Of a stretch of DNA of 44,966 bases, positions 1-8,080 are shown piece by piece. Below the pieces are notes generated by a model that was not told the origin of the DNA, ran no database searches, and worked only from the letters and a program-made list of their open reading frames with translations. Within the stretch, counting starts at the first letter, position 1. Each line of letters begins with the position of its first letter. This stretch comes from Bacteroides sp. GTDB taxonomy: Bacteria; Bacteroidota; Bacteroidia; Bacteroidales; Bacteroidaceae. The stretch spans positions 1 to 44,966 of the forward strand of contig JAGOOC010000022.1 of NCBI GenBank assembly GCA_017992695.1, in the 5' to 3' direction. A program made the translations under genes and the position numbers.

Positions 1-932
1 TCATAATAATCATAGCTTTTATATCCGGGATCAGTACCTGCCTGCCATTTGGCTAACTCTTCGCGAGTATACAGTTTACTCGGATCATTGCCGTAGTTTT
101 GTTCGGACTCTACCAGTCCGCGAACATACTGGCCTGCATTAGCCAATTCGGGAAATCGGGTCAAATTTTGCCAACCATAATATCCATTGACATTGACATT
201 GACTTTGTCTTCTTTAGAACCTTTTTTCGTAGTAACCAATACAACCCCGTTGGCTGCACGCAAACCATAAATAGCAGCGGAGGCATCTTTCAGGATGGAA
301 ATGCTCTCAATATCTTCGATTCCCAACGAGTTAAACACATCATTGCCCGAAACATTGGAGGTTTGCACCCAGTCGTTTCCGGTTTGTCCGCCGTAAGGAA
401 TACCATCAATAACATACAAAGGGCTTCCCATGTTACGAACTTCGAGTCCGATGCCCTTGCCGGGTCGAGCATCTTTGGCGCGAGTAGTCACACCCTGTAT
501 TTTACCAGTCAGGGCCCCTGCAGTAGATGTAGAAGAAGAGCGAGTCAATGCATCTGACTTAACACTACTGATCGCTCCTGTTACATTGCGTTTGGATTGT
601 GTGCCGTATCCAACAACAATAACCTCTTCGAGCGTCTCGGAATCTTCTTCGAGTACTATGCGAAAAGAGGACTTTCCTTTAGTACCGACTTCTTTCGTTT
701 TATAACCGATGAAAGAAACCACAAGGGTCTCGTTACCTGATTTCGTATCTAAAGTAAAGTGTCCATTGATATCGGTAATCGTACCGATGGATGAACCTTT
801 CACTGTAATGTTAGCACCAATAATCGGTTCACTCTGAGAATCAGATACACTACCCGTGATTCTACTTTGTGCAAATGTAACTACAGAAAGCAGTAACATT
901 GTACAGGTACATAAAATCTTTAAATGTTTCAT
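1..932 (-). CDS. SusC-family TonB-dependent outer membrane transporter, N-terminal part (truncated by window edge)
   Basis: This is the first 310 codons of a SusC/RagA-type transporter, which imports glycans through the outer membrane with TonB energy and a SusD lipoprotein partner. The frame opens at the ATG ending at 932 and runs off the left edge without a stop. The protein begins with a signal peptide (MKHLKILCTCTMLLLSVVTF, then AQ), followed by a carboxypeptidase-regulatory-like domain (about residues 25-95; SDSQSEPIIGANITVKG, SFIGYKTKEV). Next come the TonB box region EEVIVVGYGTQ and the plug domain with LYVIDGIPYGG and ISILKDASAAIYG, both hallmarks of SusC. A promoter lies 42 bp upstream. 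It is divergent from the hybrid two-component regulator at 1112, the usual arrangement for the regulator of a PUL. The substrate cannot be told from this part. Confidence in the family is very high. Confidence 0.96.
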   Translation of the reverse strand, partial: MKHLKILCTCTMLLLSVVTFAQSRITGSVSDSQSEPIIGANITVKGSSIGTITDINGHFTLDTKSGNETLVVSFIGYKTKEVGTKGKSSFRIVLEEDSETLEEVIVVGYGTQSKRNVTGAISSVKSDALTRSSSTSTAGALTGKIQGVTTRAKDARPGKGIGLEVRNMGSPLYVIDGIPYGGQTGNDWVQTSNVSGNDVFNSLGIEDIESISILKDASAAIYGLRAANGVVLVTTKKGSKEDKVNVNVNGYYGWQNLTRFPELANAGQYVRGLVESEQNYGNDPSKLYTREELAKWQAGTDPGYKSYDYY

Positions 933-973
933 AAGACTAAATTTGATTAAATTTCTATTTTTAGTTAACGTTG

Positions 974-981
974 CAAAGATA
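974..981 (-). promoter_or_regulatory. susC promoter, -7 element
   Basis: The minus strand reads TATCTTTG followed by CA, an exact match to the Bacteroides -7 consensus TAnnTTTG, 42 bp before the susC start codon. No good -33 TTTG is present at the normal spacing, which fits a promoter that needs an activator such as the adjacent hybrid regulator. Confidence 0.75.
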
Positions 982-1008
982 GCCTTAGGAGTGTATATTA
1001 AACATTGA

Positions 1009-1051
1009 AAATCGCGCAAACTAAGATAGTAAATCGTGCATTGCATGATTT
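1009..1051. promoter_or_regulatory. Candidate operator of the hybrid regulator: repeated AAATCGnGCA motifs
   Basis: Two direct copies of a 10-bp motif, AAATCGCGCA (1009-1018) and AAATCGTGCA (1031-1040), differ at one base and start 22 bp apart, about two helix turns. A third copy, inverted (TGCATGATTT, 1042-1051, complement AAATCATGCA), makes an imperfect palindrome with the second. The cluster lies between the divergent susC (974-981) and regulator (1079-1086) promoters. AraC-type domains commonly bind direct repeats at this spacing. The link to the regulator is inferred from position. Confidence 0.5.
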
Positions 1052-1078
1052 AAATACGCTATTCTACATATTTATTAT

Positions 1079-1086
1079 TATTTTTG
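1079..1086 (+). promoter_or_regulatory. Promoter of the hybrid two-component system gene, -7 element
   Basis: TATTTTTG matches TAnnTTTG and sits 25 bp before the ATG at 1112. No clear -33 element is seen at normal spacing. Confidence 0.5.
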
Positions 1087-1111
1087 AAGTGTAAAAAACG
1101 AATTAACGGTT

Positions 1112-4100
1112 ATGAAAAGACGCCTTGTGTTTTTATTTGTATTATGCATATCCCTATCTTTAAGAGCACAGCTTCAGGTTGTGCAACGATTAGGAATTGA
1201 GCAGGGTTTATCCAATAATTATGTAGTAAGTATTGCAGAAGACAAACATGGTTTTCTATGGTTTGCCACAGAAGAAGGTTTAAACAAATTTGATGGGACG
1301 CGGTTTACAACATATCTAAAAGATAACCAAGGAATCACCGGGAACGAATTAAACCACTTATATGCCGACCCAATACGACCGATTATTTGGATTGCCACTC
1401 AACGTGCAGGGCTTAACTCTTATAACTACAACACCCATACTTTTACCGCTTATCAAAGCGATGCACGCAACCCAAATGCTTTAATCACCAATGATGTGAC
1501 AGATATTGCGGCTGCCTCACAAACCCAAGACGGATTATGGATAAGCACTTATTACCGAGGCATAGATTACTTGGATATCAATAGCGGAGTGTTTACACAT
1601 TATAATAAAGCAACTGTTCCCGCCCTTGCAAGTGAGCAAACATGGACAGTACTTGATGGAGGAGATGGAAATCTATACATCGGTCATGTAGGTGCCGGAC
1701 TAAGCATTCTTCGCCTGAAGGATAAAAGTGTAAAAAACTTCAAGCACGACGCTCTTGATCCCAATAGCCTACCAGGAGATGACGTACGCACCATTTGTAA
1801 AGACACAAACGGCACCATTTGGGTAGGAACGAATCAAGGATTAGCATTATTCAACCCACAGACAGAGAGCTTTATTACGTTTAAAAACAATCTGAACGAC
1901 ACCAACGGTACACTTAACAGCTATATCTTCTCCATCCGTCAATTGAAGGATAATAAGCTTTGGATAGCTACGGAGTTTAACGGGATAGCTATCCTAGATC
2001 TAAAACAGAATCTATTTCTTCTTCCGAATCAGATTAAGTTCGATTATATCCGCGAAAGAGACGATAAATATGGCCTCTCCAACTCTAGCATTCGTTATAT
2101 ATATCAAGATACAAGCGATAATGTGTGGGTCGGCACATGGGGAGGTGGTATTAACTTTATCGGGCACCAGCCCCCTCTTTTTAGAAGCTGGAACTATTCG
2201 CCGACAGCTACAAGTCACAACTATCTTAGTTTTAAAACAGTAAGTAGTATTTGCACCGATCGTAAAGGACGCATTTGGATAGGAACAGATGGAGATGGTA
2301 TCAATGTATTCGAATCGGGACAGCGGATAGCTATACACAAAAAAGAGTCTGGAGCTCTTCATTCCAATTCGGTATTAGCGGCATTTCGCGATTCAGAAGA
2401 AAATCTGTGGTTTGGCACTTTTATGGGAAGTATCAGCTATTATCATACTCATGAAAATAAATTTCAAGATCTATTTCCTGATGGAAATACACAATTAGAC
2501 ATCCGTGTTTTCTATGAAGATAACCAGCAGAATATCTGGATAGGATGCAACGTAGGAATCTATGTATATAGCTTGAAAAAGAAAAAGATAATCAAGCACT
2601 ATCATACGAAAAACAGTAAACTGCCCGAAAACTTTGTGCGAAGCATAACTCAAGACGCGCAAGGAAACTACTGGATCGGTACGTTTGGAGGGGGCGTTGG
2701 ACTCTATACTCAACAGTTTGAACTAATTAGATTGTTCACACAAAATAATGGATTTTGCTCAAATACCATCAATCAGATAATTTGTGATAGGCAAGAAAGG
2801 GTGTGGATAGCCACTGGAGAAGGATTGGTTTGTTTTTCTGCTAAGAACAGGTCTCACTATAGCGTATTTAAGCGAAAGGATGGATTAAATAATACACATA
2901 TACGGGCTATAGCCGAAGACAGCAATGGAAATATATGGCTTAGCACCAACATGGGTATTAGCTGCTATGTCACATCTAAAAAGACTTTCTATAACTACAG
3001 TCACTTTGATGGCATTCCACAAGGAAATTTTATGAGCGGAAGTGTTGCCAAAGATCAAAATGGATATATCTATTTCGGTTCGATCAACGGGGTTTGTTAC
3101 TTTAATCCCGAAAGTACAGTAAGCGAGCGAAAATCGCCACCTGCTGTTATTACTGAAATGAAGCTATTCGGACGGCTTAATAATCAGGAAAACAAAGACA
3201 CAATTATCTCTCTGTCAAATGTTCATAGAATAGAATTAAGTCATGAGAAAAACAATTTCAGTCTAACGTTTAATGTGCGAAATTATGCTTTGGTTAAACA
3301 GGTAGAATATGCATATAAATTAAAAGGACTCGAAAATTCTTGGTATACGGTCAATGAATTAAATAGTGTTACCTTTCGTAATATTCCTCCCGGTAATTAC
3401 GAGTTTCAACTTAAAACACGCATTCATAATCAAGATTGGTCGAATGAGTTAACAACACTTATCATTCACATCAGACCTCCGCTTTGGCTTACATGGTGGG
3501 CCAAATTAATTTACTTTATCGTTTTATCTACGGTCTTATATATCACATTGCGTGCATACAAGAAGAAAATAGATCTGGAAAGTTTATATAAACTAGAAAA
3601 GAAGAATCACGAACAAGAGCAAGAGCTGAATAGCGAGCGACTACGCTTTTACACAAATATTACTCATGAACTGCGCACCCCATTAACGCTTATCGTCGGG
3701 CCACTCGAAGATATGATAAAAGACATTACCTTATCTACAAAACAAATACAAAAACTATCGTTTATTCATCAAAGTGCTATCCGATTACTTAACTTAATCA
3801 GCCAGATACTCGAATTTAGAAAAACAGAAACACAGAACAAAACGCTGTGTATAAGCAAAGGTAATCTGACTCATTTAATTTACGAAATAGGGCTGAAGTA
3901 TAAAGAGTTGAACCGAAATCCGAATGTTACCTTCAACATTGAGGTAGAGAAAGAACAGACGTTACTCTATTTCGATAAAGAGATCATAACCATTATCTTA
4001 GATAATTTGGTTTCTAATGCCATTAAATACACCGAAAAAGGAAACATTACACTGAGCTTGTATTATACACAGCAAGAGGATACGGATTATGTAGAAATAA

Positions 4101-5179
4101 GGGTCAGCGATACAGGACATGGTATATCACCTCAAGCACTACCACGCATATTTGATCGTTATTATCAAGAGAATACCCCACATCAAGCTTCAGGTACAGG
4201 AATTGGCTTAGCTTTGGTTAAAAGTTTAGTCTTATTGCACGAAGGAGAAATCAGCATCGAAAGCATCGTGGAAAAAGGAAGCGACATTTCTATCAAATTA
4301 CTCACAAACAATACGTATCCTCATGCCTTGCACACCGACTCGTTGTGCAAAGAAGATGTTGCTTTAGAAGAAGAAACTCCACCAGAGATAGAATCGGCCG
4401 AAAACAACAAACAAATTTTATTGGTTGTAGAGGATAATGAAGACATTCGCAACTATATCCATGAAGCATTTACGAACGTTTTTGAAGTGATACAAGCTGC
4501 CAATGGCATACAAGGAAAAGAGCTTGCGATAAAGCACATACCCGACATCATCGTAAGTGATATTATGATGCCCCTCATGAATGGTATTGAGCTATGCCGG
4601 CAACTCAAGCAAGACGTACGCACCAGCCATATTCCAATCATTTTATTAACAGCCAAAGATTCTCTACAAGACAAAGAAGATGGTTATCAAGTTGGAGCCG
4701 ATTCGTACTTAACCAAACCGTTCAGTACCACATTGCTTCATAGCCGTATAGGAAATTTGCTTGAAACACGAAGAAAACTGATTGCACAGTTTTCTTCAGA
4801 CCTCACGTTAAAAGGCAAACGTGCCGTTATTTCTGAATCGCTCAATAAATTAGACAACGAGTTCATCGACAAAGTAAAAAAATTAATCGAAGAAAATCTT
4901 TCATCAGAAAAGGTAGATATAGCCTATTTATCGGATAAAATGTGCATGAGTAGTTCGACTCTTTACCGAAAAATGAAAGCTTTAACCGGATTGTCGACCA
5001 ATGAATATATTCGGAAGATTAAAATGCAGAATGCCGAACAGTTCTTATTAGAAGGGAAATATACCATATCCGAAATCGCTTTCAAGGTAGGCATTAATAG
5101 TACAGTTTACTTTCGCCAATGCTTTAAGGATGAGTATGGCTATTCGCCTTCGGATTATTTGAAAAAGATAATCCAATAA
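1112..5179 (+). CDS. Hybrid two-component system (HTCS) sensor/regulator for a polysaccharide utilisation locus
   Basis: A single protein of 1355 aa joins sensing to DNA binding in the inner membrane; HTCS proteins usually sense oligosaccharides in the periplasm and switch on the adjacent PUL. It starts with a signal peptide (MKRRLVFLFVLCISLSLRAQ). Many two-component-regulator propeller blades follow (repeated WIGT/WVGT and DxxGxxW patterns, about 20-680), then a Y_Y_Y domain (about 690-780) and a transmembrane segment near 795-812. The kinase has an H-box NITHELRTPL with His852, the N-box DNLVSNAIKYT, and G-boxes DTGHGIS and GTGIGLAL. The receiver domain has VVEDNEDIRNYI and Asp1150 in IVSDIMMP. 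An AraC-type helix-turn-helix ends the protein (about 1250-1355). All catalytic motifs are intact. It is divergent from susC, its likely target. Confidence 0.97.
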   Translation: MKRRLVFLFVLCISLSLRAQLQVVQRLGIEQGLSNNYVVSIAEDKHGFLWFATEEGLNKFDGTRFTTYLKDNQGITGNELNHLYADPIRPIIWIATQRAGLNSYNYNTHTFTAYQSDARNPNALITNDVTDIAAASQTQDGLWISTYYRGIDYLDINSGVFTHYNKATVPALASEQTWTVLDGGDGNLYIGHVGAGLSILRLKDKSVKNFKHDALDPNSLPGDDVRTICKDTNGTIWVGTNQGLALFNPQTESFITFKNNLNDTNGTLNSYIFSIRQLKDNKLWIATEFNGIAILDLKQNLFLLPNQIKFDYIRERDDKYGLSNSSIRYIYQDTSDNVWVGTWGGGINFIGHQPPLFRSWNYSPTATSHNYLSFKTVSSICTDRKGRIWIGTDGDGINVFESGQRIAIHKKESGALHSNSVLAAFRDSEENLWFGTFMGSISYYHTHENKFQDLFPDGNTQLDIRVFYEDNQQNIWIGCNVGIYVYSLKKKKIIKHYHTKNSKLPENFVRSITQDAQGNYWIGTFGGGVGLYTQQFELIRLFTQNNGFCSNTINQIICDRQERVWIATGEGLVCFSAKNRSHYSVFKRKDGLNNTHIRAIAEDSNGNIWLSTNMGISCYVTSKKTFYNYSHFDGIPQGNFMSGSVAKDQNGYIYFGSINGVCYFNPESTVSERKSPPAVITEMKLFGRLNNQENKDTIISLSNVHRIELSHEKNNFSLTFNVRNYALVKQVEYAYKLKGLENSWYTVNELNSVTFRNIPPGNYEFQLKTRIHNQDWSNELTTLIIHIRPPLWLTWWAKLIYFIVLSTVLYITLRAYKKKIDLESLYKLEKKNHEQEQELNSERLRFYTNITHELRTPLTLIVGPLEDMIKDITLSTKQIQKLSFIHQSAIRLLNLISQILEFRKTETQNKTLCISKGNLTHLIYEIGLKYKELNRNPNVTFNIEVEKEQTLLYFDKEIITIILDNLVSNAIKYTEKGNITLSLYYTQQEDTDYVEIRVSDTGHGISPQALPRIFDRYYQENTPHQASGTGIGLALVKSLVLLHEGEISIESIVEKGSDISIKLLTNNTYPHALHTDSLCKEDVALEEETPPEIESAENNKQILLVVEDNEDIRNYIHEAFTNVFEVIQAANGIQGKELAIKHIPDIIVSDIMMPLMNGIELCRQLKQDVRTSHIPIILLTAKDSLQDKEDGYQVGADSYLTKPFSTTLLHSRIGNLLETRRKLIAQFSSDLTLKGKRAVISESLNKLDNEFIDKVKKLIEENLSSEKVDIAYLSDKMCMSSSTLYRKMKALTGLSTNEYIRKIKMQNAEQFLLEGKYTISEIAFKVGINSTVYFRQCFKDEYGYSPSDYLKKIIQ

Positions 5180-5642
5180 TAAAAATAAAAGCATTGAGCA
5201 TGCACTCGACATATTGAAGACGGACGAATAGAAGTAGAAGTTGAAATAGCAGGAGCGTTATTCGAACCAATGCATATATTCTCTTCTCACTCTTTTAACA
5301 TTGTTAATTGCTTTTTCGTTTCTATGATTCTTCCCATACAAGAGTACGTACTTTTGGTATCAAAAAGTACGTACTCTTGTGCACATAAAGTACGTATTTA
5401 ACACACGCTTAAAGTAGCTCTTTGATAAACAGAGAAAAACACGATGATAAAGGCTTAAATTAAGACTTGTACTTGATTGATATTATGAGCTTTAAAAGAA
5501 TTACTTCCTTTATTTACCCATTCGATTTTCTCGCATCTTATCACTTTCCTGTTGTTTTATCCTCAATTCTTCTTACCACGATACTTATCTATTTGTCAAC
5601 TCCACTCATCCCATGCTCTCAATCTCAGAGCAAGCGTTTCTT
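5180..5642. other. Intergenic region with one strong palindrome
   Basis: This 463-bp AT-rich stretch separates two convergent genes. The only clear structure is the inverted repeat at 5338-5380 described separately. A short reading frame here (5467-5685) overlaps the phosphatase gene on the other strand and shows no convincing protein character. No obvious intrinsic terminator with a T-run was found for either gene. Confidence 0.6.
5338..5380. repeat. Perfect 18-bp intergenic inverted repeat with a third partial unit
   Basis: The arms ACAAGAGTACGTACTTTT (5338-5355) and its exact complement (5363-5380) flank a 7-nt loop. A partial third unit (AAAGTACGTATTT, about 5387-5399) follows directly. 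It lies between two convergent 3' ends but has no T-run, so a terminator role is uncertain. Confidence 0.8.
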
Positions 5643-6242
5643 TTATTCGCCAAATAACCACCGATTCAGCCAACGGTTCACATAAACGTTGGCAACTGCA
5701 CAACCGGCACCTATAGCCGCACCGGCAATAACATCCGATGGGTAATGCACGCCCTCATTCATCCGAGAAAACCCTACAGAGCAGGCCCAGAAAGCTGATG
5801 GAGCAATCACATACCATTTGGGGTATTTGAGGCTTAACGAAGTGGCAAGTGAGAAAGCGCCAGCGGTATGCCCCGAAGGAAAGGAGGGGCTGCTTTCTGT
5901 ACTATACGCATGAACACGGTCGGGGTAACGATCGTAAGGACGTTGACGGTTTATTGCATACTTCAGGCCATAAGTCAACACAACGGCTTCAGCTACACTT
6001 GTGCCGATATACAGTGCATCTTGCAGCAATACCTTATCTTTACTAAATCCGGCATAAGCAGCCATCATAACCGGTACGCCTACCGAAATATAAGGTGCCG
6101 ATTGCGAAAAAGCTTTGCTGTAGTTGCGAATAAAACGGCTATCCATGCTGTTTACTTTATGCAACGTATTGATATCCCAGTTCTGCCCGAAAGCACCGAT
6201 AGTCAATAGAATAGAGAAACAGCTTGCCATCAATCTTCTCAT
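5643..6242 (-). CDS. Secreted PAP2-family acid phosphatase
   Basis: The product (199 aa) belongs to the type 2 phosphatidic acid phosphatase / vanadium chloroperoxidase superfamily, which hydrolyses phosphate monoesters or lipid phosphates. The three signature motifs are present: KYAINRQRPYDR (motif 1), SFPSGHTAGAF (motif 2) and SRMNEGVHYPSDV (motif 3, with the catalytic His). A signal peptide (MRRLMASCFSILLTIGAFGQ) is followed by a mainly soluble or shallowly membrane-bound body, so a periplasmic or outer-membrane location is likely. The substrate is unknown; such proteins range from nonspecific acid phosphatases to lipid A or undecaprenyl-phosphate phosphatases. A good promoter lies upstream. 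It is divergent from the regulator at 6347. Confidence 0.92.
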   Translation of the reverse strand: MRRLMASCFSILLTIGAFGQNWDINTLHKVNSMDSRFIRNYSKAFSQSAPYISVGVPVMMAAYAGFSKDKVLLQDALYIGTSVAEAVVLTYGLKYAINRQRPYDRYPDRVHAYSTESSPSFPSGHTAGAFSLATSLSLKYPKWYVIAPSAFWACSVGFSRMNEGVHYPSDVIAGAAIGAGCAVANVYVNRWLNRWLFGE

Positions 6243-6263
6243 CTTTAGTTCAATTAGTCATTG

Positions 6264-6294
6264 CAAAGATAACTGAAAATAGCTGAGTTCTCAA
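6264..6294 (-). promoter_or_regulatory. Promoter of the PAP2 phosphatase gene
   Basis: On the minus strand, TTGA (6291-6294), 19 bp, then TATCTTTG (6264-6271) followed by CA. Both elements and the spacing fit the Bacteroides consensus, 22 bp ahead of the start codon. Confidence 0.75.
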
Positions 6295-6304
6295 TGAAAA
6301 AATA

Positions 6305-6312
6305 TATCTTTG
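6305..6312 (+). promoter_or_regulatory. Promoter of the Crp/AraC-like regulator, -7 element
   Basis: TATCTTTG matches the -7 consensus 34 bp before the ATG at 6347. It lies back to back with the phosphatase promoter, about 40 bp away, so one bound factor could influence both. Confidence 0.65.
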
Positions 6313-6346
6313 TGCTCGTGATGATAACTTACACTGTATTTTACCC

Positions 6347-7213
6347 ATGAACAAAGAGTCGCACTGTAAAAAAATAATAGATTGTTCCATCTGTCCGAAA
6401 ACCACAGAGAGAACGCTTGTTCACCATAGGTTTTCGAAGGGTCATCACATTCCTGTAGACAAATGTACGCAAAACTGTCTATTCTTTATTCTTTCGGGCG
6501 AGATACTTATAAACAGCGAAGAGTACCCCGGAACTGTTTTACACGCCGGGCAAATCATACTTCAAGCCATCGGTTCTAAAATAGAACTGTTGGCACTGAC
6601 TGATGCCGACTATATTATTTATTCGTTCAGCGAATTACCGCGTATCTGCGAAGAGCGTTATCAGGAAATAGTAAAAAACGCAGAAACTCCATCTATCTGT
6701 ACTCCTCTGACGATGGTTCCTCGTTTGGAGCGTCTGATGATGGATTTGACAGAAGATCTTGCTCAAGAAACATGCTGTACCCCTTACCTCGATCTTAAAT
6801 GCCAAGAGTTAATTTATTTACTTTTCTCTTATTATCAGCTACCTCAACTCAGTGCACTCTTTCACTCCATCAGTAGGTATACAGAGAGCTTTCATTACTT
6901 CGTCATGCAGAATTACGATAAAGTAAAAAACGTAGAAGAGTTTGCAAACCGAGGTGGATACAGCACACCAACCTTTCGACGTTTGTTTAAAAACATGTAC
7001 GGAATACCGGTTTACGAATGGATACTTGATAAAAAACGCGAGGGTATTCTTTCCGACTTGCAATATACCAAAGAACGCATTACAACCATTAGCAACCGGT
7101 ATGGGTTCGACTCACTTTCACATTTTGCCCATTTTTGCAAATCTTCGTTTGGCGACTCTCCACGCGCACTTCGCAAGAAGGCAGCCAAAGGAGAAGTAAT
7201 CAGCAAGATATAA
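6347..7213 (+). CDS. Cysteine-rich transcription regulator with C-terminal AraC-type helix-turn-helix
   Basis: This 288-aa DNA-binding protein ends in a two-helix-turn-helix AraC domain (about 185-280; VEEFANRGGYSTPTFRRLFK and ITTISNRYGFDSLSHFAHFCK). The N-terminal half looks like a small cupin-like sensing domain (FFILSGEILINSEEY, HAGQIILQA). It carries an unusual set of cysteines: Cys7, Cys13 and Cys16 (HCKKIIDCSICP), Cys40 and Cys44 (KCTQNC), and a later ETCC. This could bind a metal or sense redox state, which is inference only. It sits directly upstream of, and in the same direction as, the fumarate reductase operon, but that operon has its own promoter. The effector and targets are unknown. 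Confidence 0.9.
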   Translation: MNKESHCKKIIDCSICPKTTERTLVHHRFSKGHHIPVDKCTQNCLFFILSGEILINSEEYPGTVLHAGQIILQAIGSKIELLALTDADYIIYSFSELPRICEERYQEIVKNAETPSICTPLTMVPRLERLMMDLTEDLAQETCCTPYLDLKCQELIYLLFSYYQLPQLSALFHSISRYTESFHYFVMQNYDKVKNVEEFANRGGYSTPTFRRLFKNMYGIPVYEWILDKKREGILSDLQYTKERITTISNRYGFDSLSHFAHFCKSSFGDSPRALRKKAAKGEVISKI

Positions 7214-7256
7214 TATGTATCTGACAAGCACATTAAGGAATTATTTCTTTAATTAC

Positions 7257-7287
7257 TTGCTTAATCAACGGATTTCTCTTATTTTTG
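7257..7287 (+). promoter_or_regulatory. Promoter of the fumarate reductase operon
   Basis: TTGC (7257-7260), 19 bp, then TATTTTTG (7280-7287) followed by CA. The spacing is ideal and the start codon is 71 bp downstream, leaving a 5' leader of about 65 nt. Confidence 0.7.
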
Positions 7288-7358
7288 CACAACTGTAGAA
7301 ATACGTTCAAAAAAGAATTTATAGTTTAAACAATTAAATAATTTAAAATCGATCATTT

Positions 7359-8042
7359 ATGTGGTTAAGTAATTCATCTGTAGGAAGAAAAGTGGTGATG
7401 AGCGTTACAGGTATCGCTCTTATCCTTTTTCTGACGTTTCACATGGCGATGAACCTTGTTGCGATTATCTCACCGGAGGGATACAACATGGTTTGTGAGT
7501 TCCTGGGAGCTAACTGGTATGCTCTGGCTGCTACTGCCGGATTGGCTTTCCTTGTTGTTGTTCATGTTACGTATGCTTTCTGGCTGACAATACAGAACAG
7601 AAAAGCGCGCGGCAGCGAACGCTATGCTGTTGTAGAAAGACCCAAAGGCGTAGATTGGGCTTCGCAAAACATGTTAGTATTGGGTATCATCGTACTGGTA
7701 GGTATGGGGCTTCACCTCTTCAACTTCTGGTACAACATGCAATGGCCCGAAATCCTACACAAATTGGGCTGCACCGCTGTAGACACCACTTATGTAGCCG
7801 ATGGAATTTACCACATTGAGAACACGTTTAGCAACCCGGTTTATTCGGTGCTTTACCTCATTTGGCTGGCCGCACTTTGGTTTCACCTTACACACGGCTT
7901 TTGGAGCTCATTGCAATCATTGGGCTGGAATAACAAAATCTGGTTAGAACGTTGGAAATGTGTTTCTAACATCTACACGACCATCGTTATCCTTGGTTTT
8001 GCACTGGTAGTGATCGTATATTTCGCTAAGAGTGCATGCTAA
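7359..8042 (+). CDS. frdC: Fumarate reductase/succinate dehydrogenase cytochrome b subunit
   Basis: This is the membrane anchor of the quinol:fumarate reductase, which carries haem b and passes electrons from menaquinol to the FrdAB head on the cytoplasmic side. The 227-aa protein has about five hydrophobic helices, with likely haem-ligand histidines such as those in LFLTFHMAMN, VVHVTYAFW, GMGLHLFNFW and WFHLTHGFW. It fits the single-subunit b558 type (SdhC-like, about 200-250 aa) found in Bacteroidota and Bacillus. It is the first gene of the three-gene operon, 38 bp before frdA. In Bacteroides this complex supports anaerobic respiration to succinate and propionate. Family confidence is very high. 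Confidence 0.96.
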   Translation: MWLSNSSVGRKVVMSVTGIALILFLTFHMAMNLVAIISPEGYNMVCEFLGANWYALAATAGLAFLVVVHVTYAFWLTIQNRKARGSERYAVVERPKGVDWASQNMLVLGIIVLVGMGLHLFNFWYNMQWPEILHKLGCTAVDTTYVADGIYHIENTFSNPVYSVLYLIWLAALWFHLTHGFWSSLQSLGWNNKIWLERWKCVSNIYTTIVILGFALVVIVYFAKSAC

Positions 8043-8080
8043 CACATTAAATAGTAAATGATTAAATAGTAAATCGGATT

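Noticed and set aside
1-932. Plus-strand reading frames at 99-557 and 430-705
   Set aside because: They are antisense to the well-supported SusC coding sequence and have no recognisable domain.
5467-5685. 72-codon reading frame in the intergenic region after the hybrid regulator
   Set aside because: It has no family resemblance, no convincing ribosome site and runs into the phosphatase gene on the other strand.
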